Shown piece by piece: positions 6,761 through 15,167 of a stretch of DNA of 16,003 nt. The notes under the pieces were generated by a model that saw only the letters and a list, made by a program, of their open reading frames with translations, did not search any database and was not told where the DNA came from. Made by a program: the position numbers and the translations under genes. Each line of letters opens with the position of its first letter. Position 1 is the first letter of the stretch. This DNA is from Bacteroidales bacterium. Its GTDB lineage: Bacteria; Bacteroidota; Bacteroidia; Bacteroidales; P3. The DNA is taken from the NCBI GenBank assembly GCA_012837565.1, contig DUQY01000213.1, positions 1-16,003 of the forward strand, read 5' to 3'.

Positions 6761-7858
6761 ATGGCTTCAATATACGACATAGCTTTTGCAAATATTCACG
6801 GCATTGGACCAAGCACTGCAAAGGAAATAATGAAAATCTATTCATCAACAGAAGATTTCTTTAATGAGTCACGCTCCAATTTAGAAGCAATCTTTAAGAA
6901 GAAAACAAAGACAATAAACGAAATTCTTAATAAAACTATGTTCCCTAAGGTGGAGAAAGAAATGGAGTTTATGGAGAAATATAATATTAAATGCCTTTTC
7001 TTTACATCTGAAGACTACCCAAAAAGACTGCTTCAACTTCCTGATAATCCAATTTGTTTTTATTTTCAAGGCAACCAAGACCTCAATATGGATAGAATGG
7101 TTGGAATTGTTGGCACAAGAAACGCAACAGATTATGGGAGGGAGCAAACTGAAAGCATTATCTCAGAACTAAAAGAGTATAATGTTGGAATAGTAAGCGG
7201 ACTGGCTTATGGGATTGATGCAATTGCACATAGACAAAGCATAAAGGCAGATATTCCAACTTTTGCTGTTCTTGGACATGGCTTAGATATGATTTACCCT
7301 AAGGATAACCACGACTTAGCTCTTCAAATGATAAATAATGGAGGTCTAGTAACAGAGTTTATGACAAAAACTAAGCCAGAAAGATATAATTTTCCTAGAA
7401 GAAATAGGATAATTGCTGGTCTTTGTGATTGTATTATTGTTATTGAGGCTGCAAAGAAAAGTGGGTCTCTTGTAACCGCTGACCTTGCTAGTCAATATGA
7501 TAGAGAAGTTTTTGCTGTTCCAGGAAGAGTGGGTGATATTTATAGCGAAGGATGTAATTATTTGATAAGCAGCCAGAGGGCTAGTATAATTCACGACCCA
7601 AAAGATATAATTGAGATAATGAATTGGGAGTTCAATACTCCTACCTTATTTAAGAAAGAAGTAAAGAAGCCAACAAATCTTTCAAAAGACGAAAGCATTA
7701 TCTACGATATAATTTTAGGGAAAGAGGAAATCCATATTGACGATATTTCTATTGAATGTGCAATGAACCCTTCTGTTTTGGCATCCTGTCTTCTTAACCT
7801 TGAACTAGAGGGAATAATACGCTGTATGCCGAAGAAAACATATAAGATTTGCTCTTAA
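6761..7858 (+). CDS. dprA: DNA-processing protein DprA (Smf)
   Basis: A 365-residue DprA/Smf protein, which binds incoming single-stranded DNA and loads RecA in natural transformation; it is also widespread in bacteria not known to be competent. An N-terminal helix-hairpin region (GIGPSTAKEI, 14-23) is followed by the Rossmann-like DNA-binding core: VGIVGTRNATDYG (114-126), VSGLAYGIDAIAH (145-157), LGHGLDMIYP (171-180), FPRRNRIIAGL (211-221) and the SGSLVTADLA block (234-243). A small winged-helix domain (about 305-362) ends the protein, as in DprA of other phyla. The frame is open from a TTG at 6728, but the ATG at 6761 gives the usual MASIYDIAF-type start and leaves room for the -7 box at 6732-6739. 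It stands alone on the plus strand, divergent from the HD gene, ending at a shared terminator. Confidence 0.95.
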   Translation: MASIYDIAFANIHGIGPSTAKEIMKIYSSTEDFFNESRSNLEAIFKKKTKTINEILNKTMFPKVEKEMEFMEKYNIKCLFFTSEDYPKRLLQLPDNPICFYFQGNQDLNMDRMVGIVGTRNATDYGREQTESIISELKEYNVGIVSGLAYGIDAIAHRQSIKADIPTFAVLGHGLDMIYPKDNHDLALQMINNGGLVTEFMTKTKPERYNFPRRNRIIAGLCDCIIVIEAAKKSGSLVTADLASQYDREVFAVPGRVGDIYSEGCNYLISSQRASIIHDPKDIIEIMNWEFNTPTLFKKEVKKPTNLSKDESIIYDIILGKEEIHIDDISIECAMNPSVLASCLLNLELEGIIRCMPKKTYKICS

Positions 7859-7873
7859 AACTAAGCTTTTTTT

Positions 7874-7950
7874 CTTTCTTCGTTTCAGCAAATCCTTTCT
7901 TCGTTTCAGTAAATTAAAACGAAGAGTTAATTTCCTAACTCTTCGTTTCA
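7874..7950 (+). repeat. Dispersed intergenic repeat, copy B
   Basis: Two 20-bp direct copies of CTTTCTTCGTTTCAGYAAAT lie at 7874-7893 and 7895-7914, 21 bp apart, differing at one base. A third partial copy, CTTCGTTTCA, is at 7941-7950, and its reverse complement forms the left arm of the terminator. The TTCAGTAAATT core and the 21-bp period are shared with copy A (51-133), and the core with copy C (15831-15913). Confidence 0.6.
7917..7948. terminator. Bidirectional terminator between dprA and fprA
   Basis: A perfect 13-bp inverted repeat: AAACGAAGAGTTA at 7917-7929 pairs with 7936-7948 around a 6-nt loop. T-rich tracts follow on both strands. It lies between the convergent ends of dprA (7858) and fprA (7969), and its arms contain the AAACGAAGA word of the dispersed repeat. 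Confidence 0.8.
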
Positions 7951-7968
7951 TTTTTCAATATTATTTAA

Positions 7969-9129
7969 TTAGATTTTTTCCTTAACGTCATTTAGGATAG
8001 TGTCAAGCTGATCTTGGCTTGGAATAAAGTTAATATTGTATTTTGATACTACTTCAATATTGCTTTCTTCCATATAGCGTTCAAGAACTTTCATATTAGC
8101 TTGTGCCCATCCGTAGCTTCCAAATAGTATTGCTTTTCTCCCCTTTGGTGCTAAGCCTTGAAGGTAGGTTAGGAATGATGCAACGGTTGGAATAATTCCT
8201 TTGTTAAGGGTTGGTGAGCCTATGCATATATATTCTGCCTCAATGATATGTCCCATTATATCTGATATATGAGTATCTTTAAGGTCGAAGATATAATAAT
8301 TGTAGCCCTTTGCTTCAAAAGCATCTTTAATTGTGTTAGCTATTATCTCGGTTGAATGCCACATTGTGTCATAAACAATGATTGCTTTCTTGTCTGTCTT
8401 GTTTGAACTCCATTTCTCATACATATCAAGTATTGATGGGATATGGTTTTTCCAAATTATACCGTGGCTTGGGCAAATCATTTCAAGGTCAAGGCTTCTT
8501 ACAATTTCCATTACTCCAATAACTTGATTAGAATACGGAAGAACTATATTTGCATAGTATTTCTTTGCCTCTTCCATTATTGTTTCAACTGGATACTCAC
8601 TGTCAAATCTTTCTGAGCTTGCAATATGTTGTCCAAATGCATCATTAGAAAATAATATCTTTTCTTCTGGGCAATAGGTTACCATATTATCTGGCCAGTG
8701 AACCATTGGGGTCATAACAAAATGAAGGTTTCTCTTACCTATATTTACTATATCACCTGATTTAACGGCTTGAAACTTCCAGTCTTTTTTATAAATCAAA
8801 CGATGTTCTTTTTCTCCAGCCACTGAGGTTAGAACGGTTGCATTTGGTATCATATCCATAATTTCTGGCATTGCTCCCGAATGGTCCATCTCAACGTGGT
8901 TTGAAACAACATAGTCTATCTTCTTTAAGTCAATTACATCTGATATTCTATCTATTAATTCTTTTGTAAGACATCCTTTAACGGTATCAATCAATGTTAT
9001 TTTCTCATCAATAATTAGATAAGCGTTATATGTGGAACCTCTTTGTGTTAGGTAGCCATGAAAGTTTCTTAGTTTCCAATCAATTGCTCCTACCCAATAA
9101 ATGTCTTTTCTTACTTCTATTGCTTTCAT
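7969..9129 (-). CDS. fprA: FprA family A-type flavodiiron protein
   Basis: A 386-residue flavodiiron protein, which reduces O2 to water or NO to N2O in the cytosol of anaerobes using electrons from rubredoxin or a similar carrier. The N-terminal metallo-beta-lactamase domain keeps all six diiron ligands: His78, Glu80 and Asp82 in NHVEMDH, His144 in MVHWPD, Asp163 in SNDAFG and His222 in CPSHG. The C-terminal flavodoxin domain starts near 249 with the FMN phosphate loop YDTMWHST (253-260). It stops there, with no rubredoxin or flavin-reductase extension, so this is class A. Its ATG is 38 bp after the stop of the GT-C gene; no TAnnTTTG box is seen in that gap, so it may be co-transcribed or use a promoter inside the upstream gene. 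Choice between O2 and NO cannot be made from sequence. Confidence 0.95.
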   Translation of the reverse strand: MKAIEVRKDIYWVGAIDWKLRNFHGYLTQRGSTYNAYLIIDEKITLIDTVKGCLTKELIDRISDVIDLKKIDYVVSNHVEMDHSGAMPEIMDMIPNATVLTSVAGEKEHRLIYKKDWKFQAVKSGDIVNIGKRNLHFVMTPMVHWPDNMVTYCPEEKILFSNDAFGQHIASSERFDSEYPVETIMEEAKKYYANIVLPYSNQVIGVMEIVRSLDLEMICPSHGIIWKNHIPSILDMYEKWSSNKTDKKAIIVYDTMWHSTEIIANTIKDAFEAKGYNYYIFDLKDTHISDIMGHIIEAEYICIGSPTLNKGIIPTVASFLTYLQGLAPKGRKAILFGSYGWAQANMKVLERYMEESNIEVVSKYNINFIPSQDQLDTILNDVKEKI

Positions 9130-9167
9130 ATTACTTTTCTTTTATTACGTTTAAAACTCTAATTCTA

Positions 9168-11339
9168 TTATCTGTTATTATAAATTTGTTGTATTGCATT
9201 GTTATATTCTTCTGCAGCTTTCTTATTTCCTGCTTTCTTATAATGGTCTGCAAGAAGGGAATAAAACTTAACATAAGCATTTCTTTCATCTAGTCCGTAG
9301 GCCTGATAAATTGCCAAAAGTTGTTTCATGGTTTGATCATCAAACCTATCAATATCAACAAGTCCATTAAGATATGCCTCTGCACCATAAAGGTCATTTT
9401 GTTTTAGCTTAATGTTTGCGGCTAATGTGTATGCTGATTGATATTTATAATTATCCTTTATTATCTTATCACAAATACTTAATGCTTCTGTTTCTTTATT
9501 TTGAGCAAATAAGGCATAGGCTTTGAAATAGTTTGCATTCTCTGCCTTTGGATTTGATTTTAGCATTTGATTAGTTAGAATGATAACGCTATCTGACATA
9601 TTCTTTCTTAGATATATCTCACTAAGATTAATAAGTGCGGTCTCATTATTAGGGTTCTTTTGAATAGCTGTTTGGAAGAAAGGAATTGCCTCATCCAATT
9701 GCCCTTTGCTCTTGAGTTCAAAGCCAAACATATCTGACTTATCTTCTCTCTTTATAACTACACAAATTGGCTTTCCATCCACCTTAACCTCATAGACTGT
9801 ATTCTTTGGAGGGAATGTTCCGTTTTGGATTTGCTCTGGGGATATTCCTGTATTGCATATAATAGCATAATCCCAATCTACTTCTCCTCTTTCGTTATAT
9901 CTTATAAATGCAGTTCTGAAGTTTGCTGTGTCCTTTCTAAAATAATAGTTTATTGGTTTCATATGCCAACAAGCTACAACTATCTTATCGCCTTGTGTTA
10001 GCTCGTCTTTCTTAGCATTTTCCTTAACCCAGTCCGAGGCCTCCCTAAGCGAATGGTAGTAATAATCTAGTTCATAGTTGCCATAAGCCTTATTCATTCC
10101 TGATGTAAAGGAATTGAAATAGACATATTCATAAGGATGATTTCGGAAAATATGAGCAATTGGATTAATACAAAGAATAGCAAAAGCAGATATAACAACA
10201 ATCTTGATGTATTTATTATTAAAGCTATCAACAAGTTCGTTTATTCCCAAAGCTGCCAAAGCAACTAAAGGGGGGTAGGTGAAGATTGCATGACGCCATC
10301 CACCATAAACGTTTGATTTGTTAATGACTATCCAGAAGATTGGGAAAATAAATGTGAAAAGAAGTACGAAATAATAAAACCAATTTTTTTTGTTGCGGAA
10401 CATTAGAACTATTCCTATTAAAGCTCCTGCAATAACCGCCAAAGGAATAGTTATAAGTATGAACTTTGGAGTATAGTACCAAGGGAGTGCATCAGACCAT
10501 TGGGCTTGTCCTTCAAAGACTTGGCGAAGCGACACATTGAAATTAGCCATTCCTTTTAGGGTTGAGAAAGGATTGTCTATTGGAGCAACTAAGGCATAAG
10601 GCCAGAATAATACTGCAACAAAATAACCTACTACTACAATTCCTAAGCTCCATAAAAGAACTTTCCCAAATTCCTTTTTAAGTGTTTTGTACTTCCAAAT
10701 ATAGTAAACAATTGCAAAGAGAGCAAAATAAGCAATAACAATCAAACCTCCAGCTCTAACATCTATTGCAAAAGCTATTGAAAGGGCAAGCATAATCATT
10801 GTTGAATACTTCCTTTTTGGCAATTCATCGAGGAACTTGACTATATAATATACTGACATCATTGATGCGGCAGCAAAGGGAATATCTTTTAAGTTATTGA
10901 AGGAATGTCCAATAAAACGAGGAGATACAAGCATTAGTATTATAGAAAAAACTCCTGCCCTCCAACCTGCAACACGTTTAACGAATAGCCCAACAAATAG
11001 AATTGCTATCCATCCTACAATTGAGTTTAAGCCATGACGAAGAGCCATATAATCATCAACATTAAACAGAAGACCAATTCCATGAGCTATATTGTCTATT
11101 AGCTGCCCATAGAGAGGAAGATTATTGCTTTCTGTTACTGTTGTTGCAAGTGTATCTTGTCCTCCTGTTTTATAGAAATTGAAAACATGCTCTGCGTGCT
11201 CTGTATGAAAGAATTCATCGCCCGAAATGCCAGCATCTTGGCTTGCAAATATCATTGTTATTAACGATATACCTACAATAATATAAAAGATATATTGCCA
11301 AATATTCTTTTTAATGTCTTGTGATTTAATTTGAATCAT
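9168..11339 (-). CDS. GT-C membrane glycosyltransferase fused to TPR domain
   Basis: A 723-residue polytopic membrane protein. The N-terminal ~480 residues hold roughly ten hydrophobic segments and the GT-C signature: after the first membrane helix (about 14-32) an ISGDEFFH motif places Asp41-Glu42 in the first periplasmic loop, where PMT/GT39-type enzymes carry their catalytic acid. Residues about 420-535 look periplasmic and soluble. From about 540 to 720 there are TPR-like helical pairs (KGQLDEAIPFFQTAIQKNPNNETALINL and similar), so a TPR module is fused to the transferase. GT-C enzymes use polyprenyl-phosphate sugars. The gene overlaps the end of the GtrB-like gene by 14 bp, matching a donor-synthesis plus transferase pair. 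Acceptor (protein, lipid A or surface glycan) is unknown; the TPRs suggest a protein partner, as inference. Confidence 0.82.
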   Translation of the reverse strand: MIQIKSQDIKKNIWQYIFYIIVGISLITMIFASQDAGISGDEFFHTEHAEHVFNFYKTGGQDTLATTVTESNNLPLYGQLIDNIAHGIGLLFNVDDYMALRHGLNSIVGWIAILFVGLFVKRVAGWRAGVFSIILMLVSPRFIGHSFNNLKDIPFAAASMMSVYYIVKFLDELPKRKYSTMIMLALSIAFAIDVRAGGLIVIAYFALFAIVYYIWKYKTLKKEFGKVLLWSLGIVVVGYFVAVLFWPYALVAPIDNPFSTLKGMANFNVSLRQVFEGQAQWSDALPWYYTPKFILITIPLAVIAGALIGIVLMFRNKKNWFYYFVLLFTFIFPIFWIVINKSNVYGGWRHAIFTYPPLVALAALGINELVDSFNNKYIKIVVISAFAILCINPIAHIFRNHPYEYVYFNSFTSGMNKAYGNYELDYYYHSLREASDWVKENAKKDELTQGDKIVVACWHMKPINYYFRKDTANFRTAFIRYNERGEVDWDYAIICNTGISPEQIQNGTFPPKNTVYEVKVDGKPICVVIKREDKSDMFGFELKSKGQLDEAIPFFQTAIQKNPNNETALINLSEIYLRKNMSDSVIILTNQMLKSNPKAENANYFKAYALFAQNKETEALSICDKIIKDNYKYQSAYTLAANIKLKQNDLYGAEAYLNGLVDIDRFDDQTMKQLLAIYQAYGLDERNAYVKFYSLLADHYKKAGNKKAAEEYNNAIQQIYNNR

Positions 11340-12279
11340 GATTACTTAGTTTTTCTCCATTATATGTTCTTGCAAAATATGTTGGACGGTTCTTTGTTTC
11401 AATGAATATTCTTGCAATATATTCTCCCATTATCCCTAAAGACAATAATTGAATCCCTCCTAAGAAAAGAATTATAACAAGTAAGGAAGGATAACCTTTA
11501 ACATCATTTCCATTCATAAAGGTATCGTAGAGCATAAAGATAGCATATATAAAAGAGGATAGAGAAACTAACCCTCCAAACATGGTAGATATTCGTAATG
11601 GTCGTGTGGTAAAAGAAGTTATGCCTTCAACTGCTAATGAAAATAACTTAAAGTAATTCCATTTTGTTTCTCCAGCAGCCCTTGCTTCCCTATCAAATAA
11701 GACTTCTTTCTTATTATACCCAATCCAACTAAACATTCCTTTTGTATATCTATTTGATTCCCTAATTTTTCTTAGAGCATCAACGCAGGTTCTATCTAAT
11801 AAGCGAAAGTCTCCTGTATCTAGTTGTATTGTTATCTTTGTACTCTTTTGCAAAATACTATAAAACCATTTTGATGTTTTCTTTTTAAAATAGGACTCCC
11901 CTTTTCTTGTTCTTCGTTTTGCATACACGTCATCGTAACCCTCCTGCCAATATTCTAACATTTGAGGTATTAGCTCTGGTGGATCTTGAAGGTCAGCATC
12001 TAAAATAATAATTGCATCTCCCTTAACGTGGTCAAAGCCCGCAAGCATTGCAACTTCTTTACCATAGTTTCTTGAAAGGTCTAGTATATTTATCCTCTCA
12101 TCTTGTGCTCTAAGGCTATATAAAACAGCTAAAGTATTGTCCTTGCTGCCATCATTAACAAATAATATCTCCCAATCATATTGCTTAATATTATCTATAA
12201 TTGCTTTTATCCTCTGGTACAAAAGACCAAGAACTTTCTCTTCGTTATATGCAGGAATAAGTAAACTAACCTTTTTCAT
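11326..12279 (-). CDS. GtrB/DPMS-like polyprenyl-phosphate glycosyltransferase (GT2)
   Basis: A 317-residue family 2 glycosyltransferase of the GtrB/ArnC/dolichol-phosphate-mannose-synthase type. It moves a sugar from a nucleotide donor to undecaprenyl phosphate on the cytosolic face of the inner membrane. The GT-A domain shows PAYNEE (9-14), NDGSKD with Asp43, and the metal-binding DADLQDPPE (Asp94-x-Asp96); TGDFRLLD follows near 155-162. Two membrane helices (about 232-255 and 266-293) and the GEYIARIFIETKNRP tail are typical of GtrB. Its last codons overlap the GT-C gene, which starts 14 bp before its stop, so the two are translationally coupled and probably act in sequence. Sugar identity is unknown. 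Its promoter region is shared with the divergent ligase gene and contains a 10-bp dyad. Confidence 0.92.
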   Translation of the reverse strand: MKKVSLLIPAYNEEKVLGLLYQRIKAIIDNIKQYDWEILFVNDGSKDNTLAVLYSLRAQDERINILDLSRNYGKEVAMLAGFDHVKGDAIIILDADLQDPPELIPQMLEYWQEGYDDVYAKRRTRKGESYFKKKTSKWFYSILQKSTKITIQLDTGDFRLLDRTCVDALRKIRESNRYTKGMFSWIGYNKKEVLFDREARAAGETKWNYFKLFSLAVEGITSFTTRPLRISTMFGGLVSLSSFIYAIFMLYDTFMNGNDVKGYPSLLVIILFLGGIQLLSLGIMGEYIARIFIETKNRPTYFARTYNGEKLSNHDSN

Positions 12280-12309
12280 TATATATTGAATATATGTTTT
12301 TTCAACTTA

Positions 12310-12345
12310 CAAATGTACAAATAATATTCAAAAGGTGTACATTTG
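12310..12345. promoter_or_regulatory. Divergent promoter region with 10-bp dyad
   Basis: CAAATGTACA (12310-12319) and TGTACATTTG (12336-12345) form a perfect 10-bp inverted repeat with a 16-bp spacer. Each arm contains TACATTTG, an exact -7 box: the left arm on the minus strand toward the GtrB-like gene (ATG 12279), the right arm on the plus strand toward the ligase gene (ATG 12387). No good -33 TTG is seen for either. The arms are therefore either two overlapping promoters or a regulator's operator. Confidence 0.5.
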
Positions 12346-12386
12346 CATATTATTCATTTCAATTATTATTTTATAAAACCTTTTTT

Positions 12387-13646
12387 ATGAAAGATAAAAC
12401 TAGAATTTTATTTGACAAATCGATACTTTTATCAATTTTGTTTGTTTGTTTATCAATTTATCTTCCTCCCTTTTTCAAAAGCTTATCACTAACCATATTT
12501 GCCTTATTGCTAATTGTTTCCTTTGTCTCTAAAGCATATCTGCCTAAGCTAAATCTTAATAAAGCCTTCCTATTACCTATTCTTTTTTATGCCCTTCACG
12601 TAGTTGGAGTGTTTTATTCTTCCGATAAGAATGAAGCTCTTTTCGATCTACAAGTTAAGCTCCCAATACTTATATTACCAATCCTTTTCTTGTTTCTTCC
12701 TGAAAAGTTTCTAACAAAAACCTACTTATTCAAATACTCAATAGCAATTGTCATTGGTTTAATTATAAATATATTCTATTGTTTTACTGATGGAATCATT
12801 AGGTCTATAACAAACTTCACCCCTTTAATATCAGAAATAACATACACCAAGCTTAGCGTCTCGCTACATCCGTCTTATCTCTCTATGTTTGCATCAGTTG
12901 GCTTAATCCTAAATTACATTATCCCTTTTGAAGAAGTATTTAAACTTAAAGAAGTTTCAGTTAGAATAATTAAAATTTGTATTGCATCTCTGATAACATT
13001 CTTTATTTTAATGTTAAATTCAAGAAGTGGGCTAATAGTAATGACAGTTGCCTATGCTTGGATAATATATAACATGTTTTTTGTTCAGAAAAAGAAAGCT
13101 CATTCCATTGTTATTCTTATTTTAATTACAATATTTTACACCACAATCTTTAATCTCGATATATTAAACAAAAGGTATAACACAGCAATTGAAAGCATAA
13201 CTGAAACACAAACTACTAACTATGGTTCAAGTAGTATGACTCAAAGAAAATTTATATATACAAGCGGTTTAAAGTTAATTTTAGAGAAACCAGTTTTTGG
13301 TCAAGGAACAGGAGATGTTAGACAAAGCCTCAATAAGATATATGAAGAAAGCGATGTTCACTTCTATTCTTATCTAAATGCTCATAATCAATTCTTACAA
13401 ACAAATATTGCATTAGGATTAGTTGGGTTGATAATCTTAGTACTTCTTTTTATAATACCAATTACGAAGATAATAAGGAGTAAAGAATATTATCTTTTAA
13501 TTATTTACCTAATTATCGGTTTTAGCTTCCTTTTCGAATCAATGCTAGACAGAAGTATGGGTGCATATTTCTTTGCAATTATGTATGTTCTAACAAATAC
13601 ATATCTTGAAAAAAAGACTAAAAGCCTTAGTTATTTAAATCTATAA
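12387..13646 (+). CDS. O-antigen ligase family protein (Wzy/WaaL-like)
   Basis: A 419-residue inner-membrane protein with about ten to twelve hydrophobic segments, of the Wzy_C superfamily that covers O-antigen ligase (WaaL) and O-antigen polymerase (Wzy). Family-typical features are LHPSYL (160-165), an Arg in NSRSGLIV (Arg213) and a large periplasmic loop that ends in the motif NAHNQFLQ (His333), followed by the next membrane helix. In WaaL the equivalent loop and Arg/His residues bind and transfer undecaprenyl-pyrophosphate glycan. The frame is open from an ATG at 12294, which would add 31 residues, but the -7 box at 12338-12345 lies inside that stretch, so the ATG at 12387 is preferred. 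It diverges from the GtrB-like gene and ends 6 bp from the converging racemase gene. Ligase and polymerase cannot be separated by sequence alone. Confidence 0.85.
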   Translation: MKDKTRILFDKSILLSILFVCLSIYLPPFFKSLSLTIFALLLIVSFVSKAYLPKLNLNKAFLLPILFYALHVVGVFYSSDKNEALFDLQVKLPILILPILFLFLPEKFLTKTYLFKYSIAIVIGLIINIFYCFTDGIIRSITNFTPLISEITYTKLSVSLHPSYLSMFASVGLILNYIIPFEEVFKLKEVSVRIIKICIASLITFFILMLNSRSGLIVMTVAYAWIIYNMFFVQKKKAHSIVILILITIFYTTIFNLDILNKRYNTAIESITETQTTNYGSSSMTQRKFIYTSGLKLILEKPVFGQGTGDVRQSLNKIYEESDVHFYSYLNAHNQFLQTNIALGLVGLIILVLLFIIPITKIIRSKEYYLLIIYLIIGFSFLFESMLDRSMGAYFFAIMYVLTNTYLEKKTKSLSYLNL

Positions 13647-13652
13647 ATGGGT

Positions 13653-14723
13653 TTAAGATATCCTATTTTCAATATACCTTGAATGAAGAACCCTTAGTAT
13701 GCCAATATAGTTCAATCTAAAAGCTATTTCATCGCCTACCTTATAACCTTTTTTATTATCGCAAAGGTCAATTACAAACATATCTGAACTAGAGCCAACT
13801 ATCTCAATATCATTATCCATAGGCTTTATATGTGCCGAATCTACATCGAGTAAACCAACATCAATTATTGCCCTATAAGAAGTTTCACCAATAAGGTTAT
13901 TATCGAAAACAGGAGAATTTCCCTCTACATTAGTACCCATTTCACCCATTGGCACAACAGGCTTTTCAATTAACTCTATGATTTCTGAATAAAGCACGAA
14001 TATATCTGTTTTTAGTTCCTTTAGGTTGGTGTTATTATAAACATCAGTTCCTAAGAACAAGGTCTCTCCCACCCTAAAATGATTTACACCCTTAGGTAAT
14101 AGATTCTGGTATATTAGAGGAATAGTTACTGAGGAGCCTCCCGATACATACTTAATCTCTTTTTGAAACTTTGCTTCAATTAGTTGTTTATAAAGTATTA
14201 ATTGAATTAATTTATCGTGATTAGGAAGCACTCCATATAAGCAAGAAAGGTTTGCTCCTATTCCCACTACCTCAATATTTTCTAATTCAAATATTCGAGA
14301 ATAGAAGTCCATTATACTATCCCTCATTATTCCCTCTCTCAACTCGCCAATCTCAATCATAATAATTATTTTATGAATCTTATTTTGAGCCTTAGCCTCC
14401 TGGGATAATAATTTAATGGTTTCAATTTCTGTATTCATGCTAATATCTGCATATTTAACCACATTCTTAATGGTATGCTTAGCAGGAGGTTTAATAAATA
14501 TAGTTTCAATATCAGGTCTTATCTTCTTAATTCTTTTTAGGTTATAGATTCTCGAATCACATATCTGATTTATATCATAGGACAGCACCTCTTCTAAGTA
14601 ATCCCTATCACCACAAAGTAATTTTGAAACAATCGACCATTCAATATCCTTCTCTTTGAAAAGCTTATTGAGGTAATTAAAATTATATCTTAACTTCTCT
14701 CTATCAAGATTTATATATGTCAT
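13653..14723 (-). CDS. Alanine/ornithine racemase family PLP enzyme (Orr-like)
   Basis: A 356-residue fold-type III PLP enzyme of the alanine/ornithine racemase family, expected to interconvert L- and D-forms of an amino acid. The PLP lysine is Lys34 in VSKLLCGD. EIGELREG (122-129), a VSGGSSVT phosphate-binding turn (191-198) and HFRVGETLFLG (213-223) follow the barrel order of the family. It is nearer in length and motifs to clostridial ornithine racemase than to standard alanine racemase Alr, and it lacks the typical Alr C-terminal features I could recognise. The ATG is 3 bp after the GNAT stop, so the genes are translationally linked. Substrate is not determined. Its 3' end lies 6 bp from that of the ligase gene, with no visible hairpin between them. 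Confidence 0.85.
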   Translation of the reverse strand: MTYINLDREKLRYNFNYLNKLFKEKDIEWSIVSKLLCGDRDYLEEVLSYDINQICDSRIYNLKRIKKIRPDIETIFIKPPAKHTIKNVVKYADISMNTEIETIKLLSQEAKAQNKIHKIIIMIEIGELREGIMRDSIMDFYSRIFELENIEVVGIGANLSCLYGVLPNHDKLIQLILYKQLIEAKFQKEIKYVSGGSSVTIPLIYQNLLPKGVNHFRVGETLFLGTDVYNNTNLKELKTDIFVLYSEIIELIEKPVVPMGEMGTNVEGNSPVFDNNLIGETSYRAIIDVGLLDVDSAHIKPMDNDIEIVGSSSDMFVIDLCDNKKGYKVGDEIAFRLNYIGILRVLHSRYIENRIS

Positions 14724-14726
14724 AGT

Positions 14727-15167
14727 TTATTTTTTAATATACCTCATTTCAAGATACTTATTAGTAAAACCTAGCTTTTCATAAAGGAATTTCGCAGGGT
14801 TATTAGGCTCAACATGCAAAGCAATATTCCCCTCTGCCATATCAATAGCCATACTCATTATCTTCTTACCGACTCCTTTTCCTCTCATATCTCTGTGAGT
14901 AGCAATGTATACAAGTATATTCTCAGGGATAAAACCCTTCATCCCTGTTCTATTAACAATAACTGCGCAAGCAATTTTATCTTCTTCAATTGCTTCAAGC
15001 ACAAAACCTCCAAAGCTCATAGATTCTTTCAATGCATAATTCATACATTTTTCAATATCTTCTCTATCGTCGCCAAACTCATCAAGGTTTTTAAAAAGAA
15101 AGTCGATTATCTCTTGTTTTTCCTTAACACTAGGCTTGTTTTCTGAATCAAAAGTTTTAATTTTCAT
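14727..15167 (-). CDS. GNAT family N-acetyltransferase
   Basis: A 146-residue single-domain GNAT acetyltransferase, which moves an acetyl group from acetyl-CoA to an amine. Motif A, the CoA pyrophosphate loop, is clear: RDMRGKGVGKK (92-102, the R-G-K-G-V-G core at 95-100), preceded by the beta-4 strand ENILVYIAT (82-90). The beta-5/alpha-4 region ALHVEPNNPAKFLYEKLGF (116-134) is a textbook GNAT ending. The substrate cannot be told. It is the first gene of a two-gene unit with the racemase 3 bp downstream, so the acetylated substrate may be an amino acid or its D-form; this is inferred from context only. Upstream lies a dyad GTAATA-ATGG-TATTAC (15210-15225) but no canonical TAnnTTTG box. Confidence 0.88.
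   Translation of the reverse strand: MKIKTFDSENKPSVKEKQEIIDFLFKNLDEFGDDREDIEKCMNYALKESMSFGGFVLEAIEEDKIACAVIVNRTGMKGFIPENILVYIATHRDMRGKGVGKKIMSMAIDMAEGNIALHVEPNNPAKFLYEKLGFTNKYLEMRYIKK

Noticed and set aside
7874..7914. Direct repeats as a CRISPR array
   Set aside because: Only two near-identical copies one base apart, so there are no spacers, and no cas genes are nearby.
12294..12386. Longer start for the O-antigen ligase
   Set aside because: The extension covers the dyad and its -7 box, and the ATG at 12387 leaves a normal leader.
13647..13652. A terminator between the converging ligase and racemase genes
   Set aside because: Only 6 bp separate the stop codons, and I see no stem with a T run around them.
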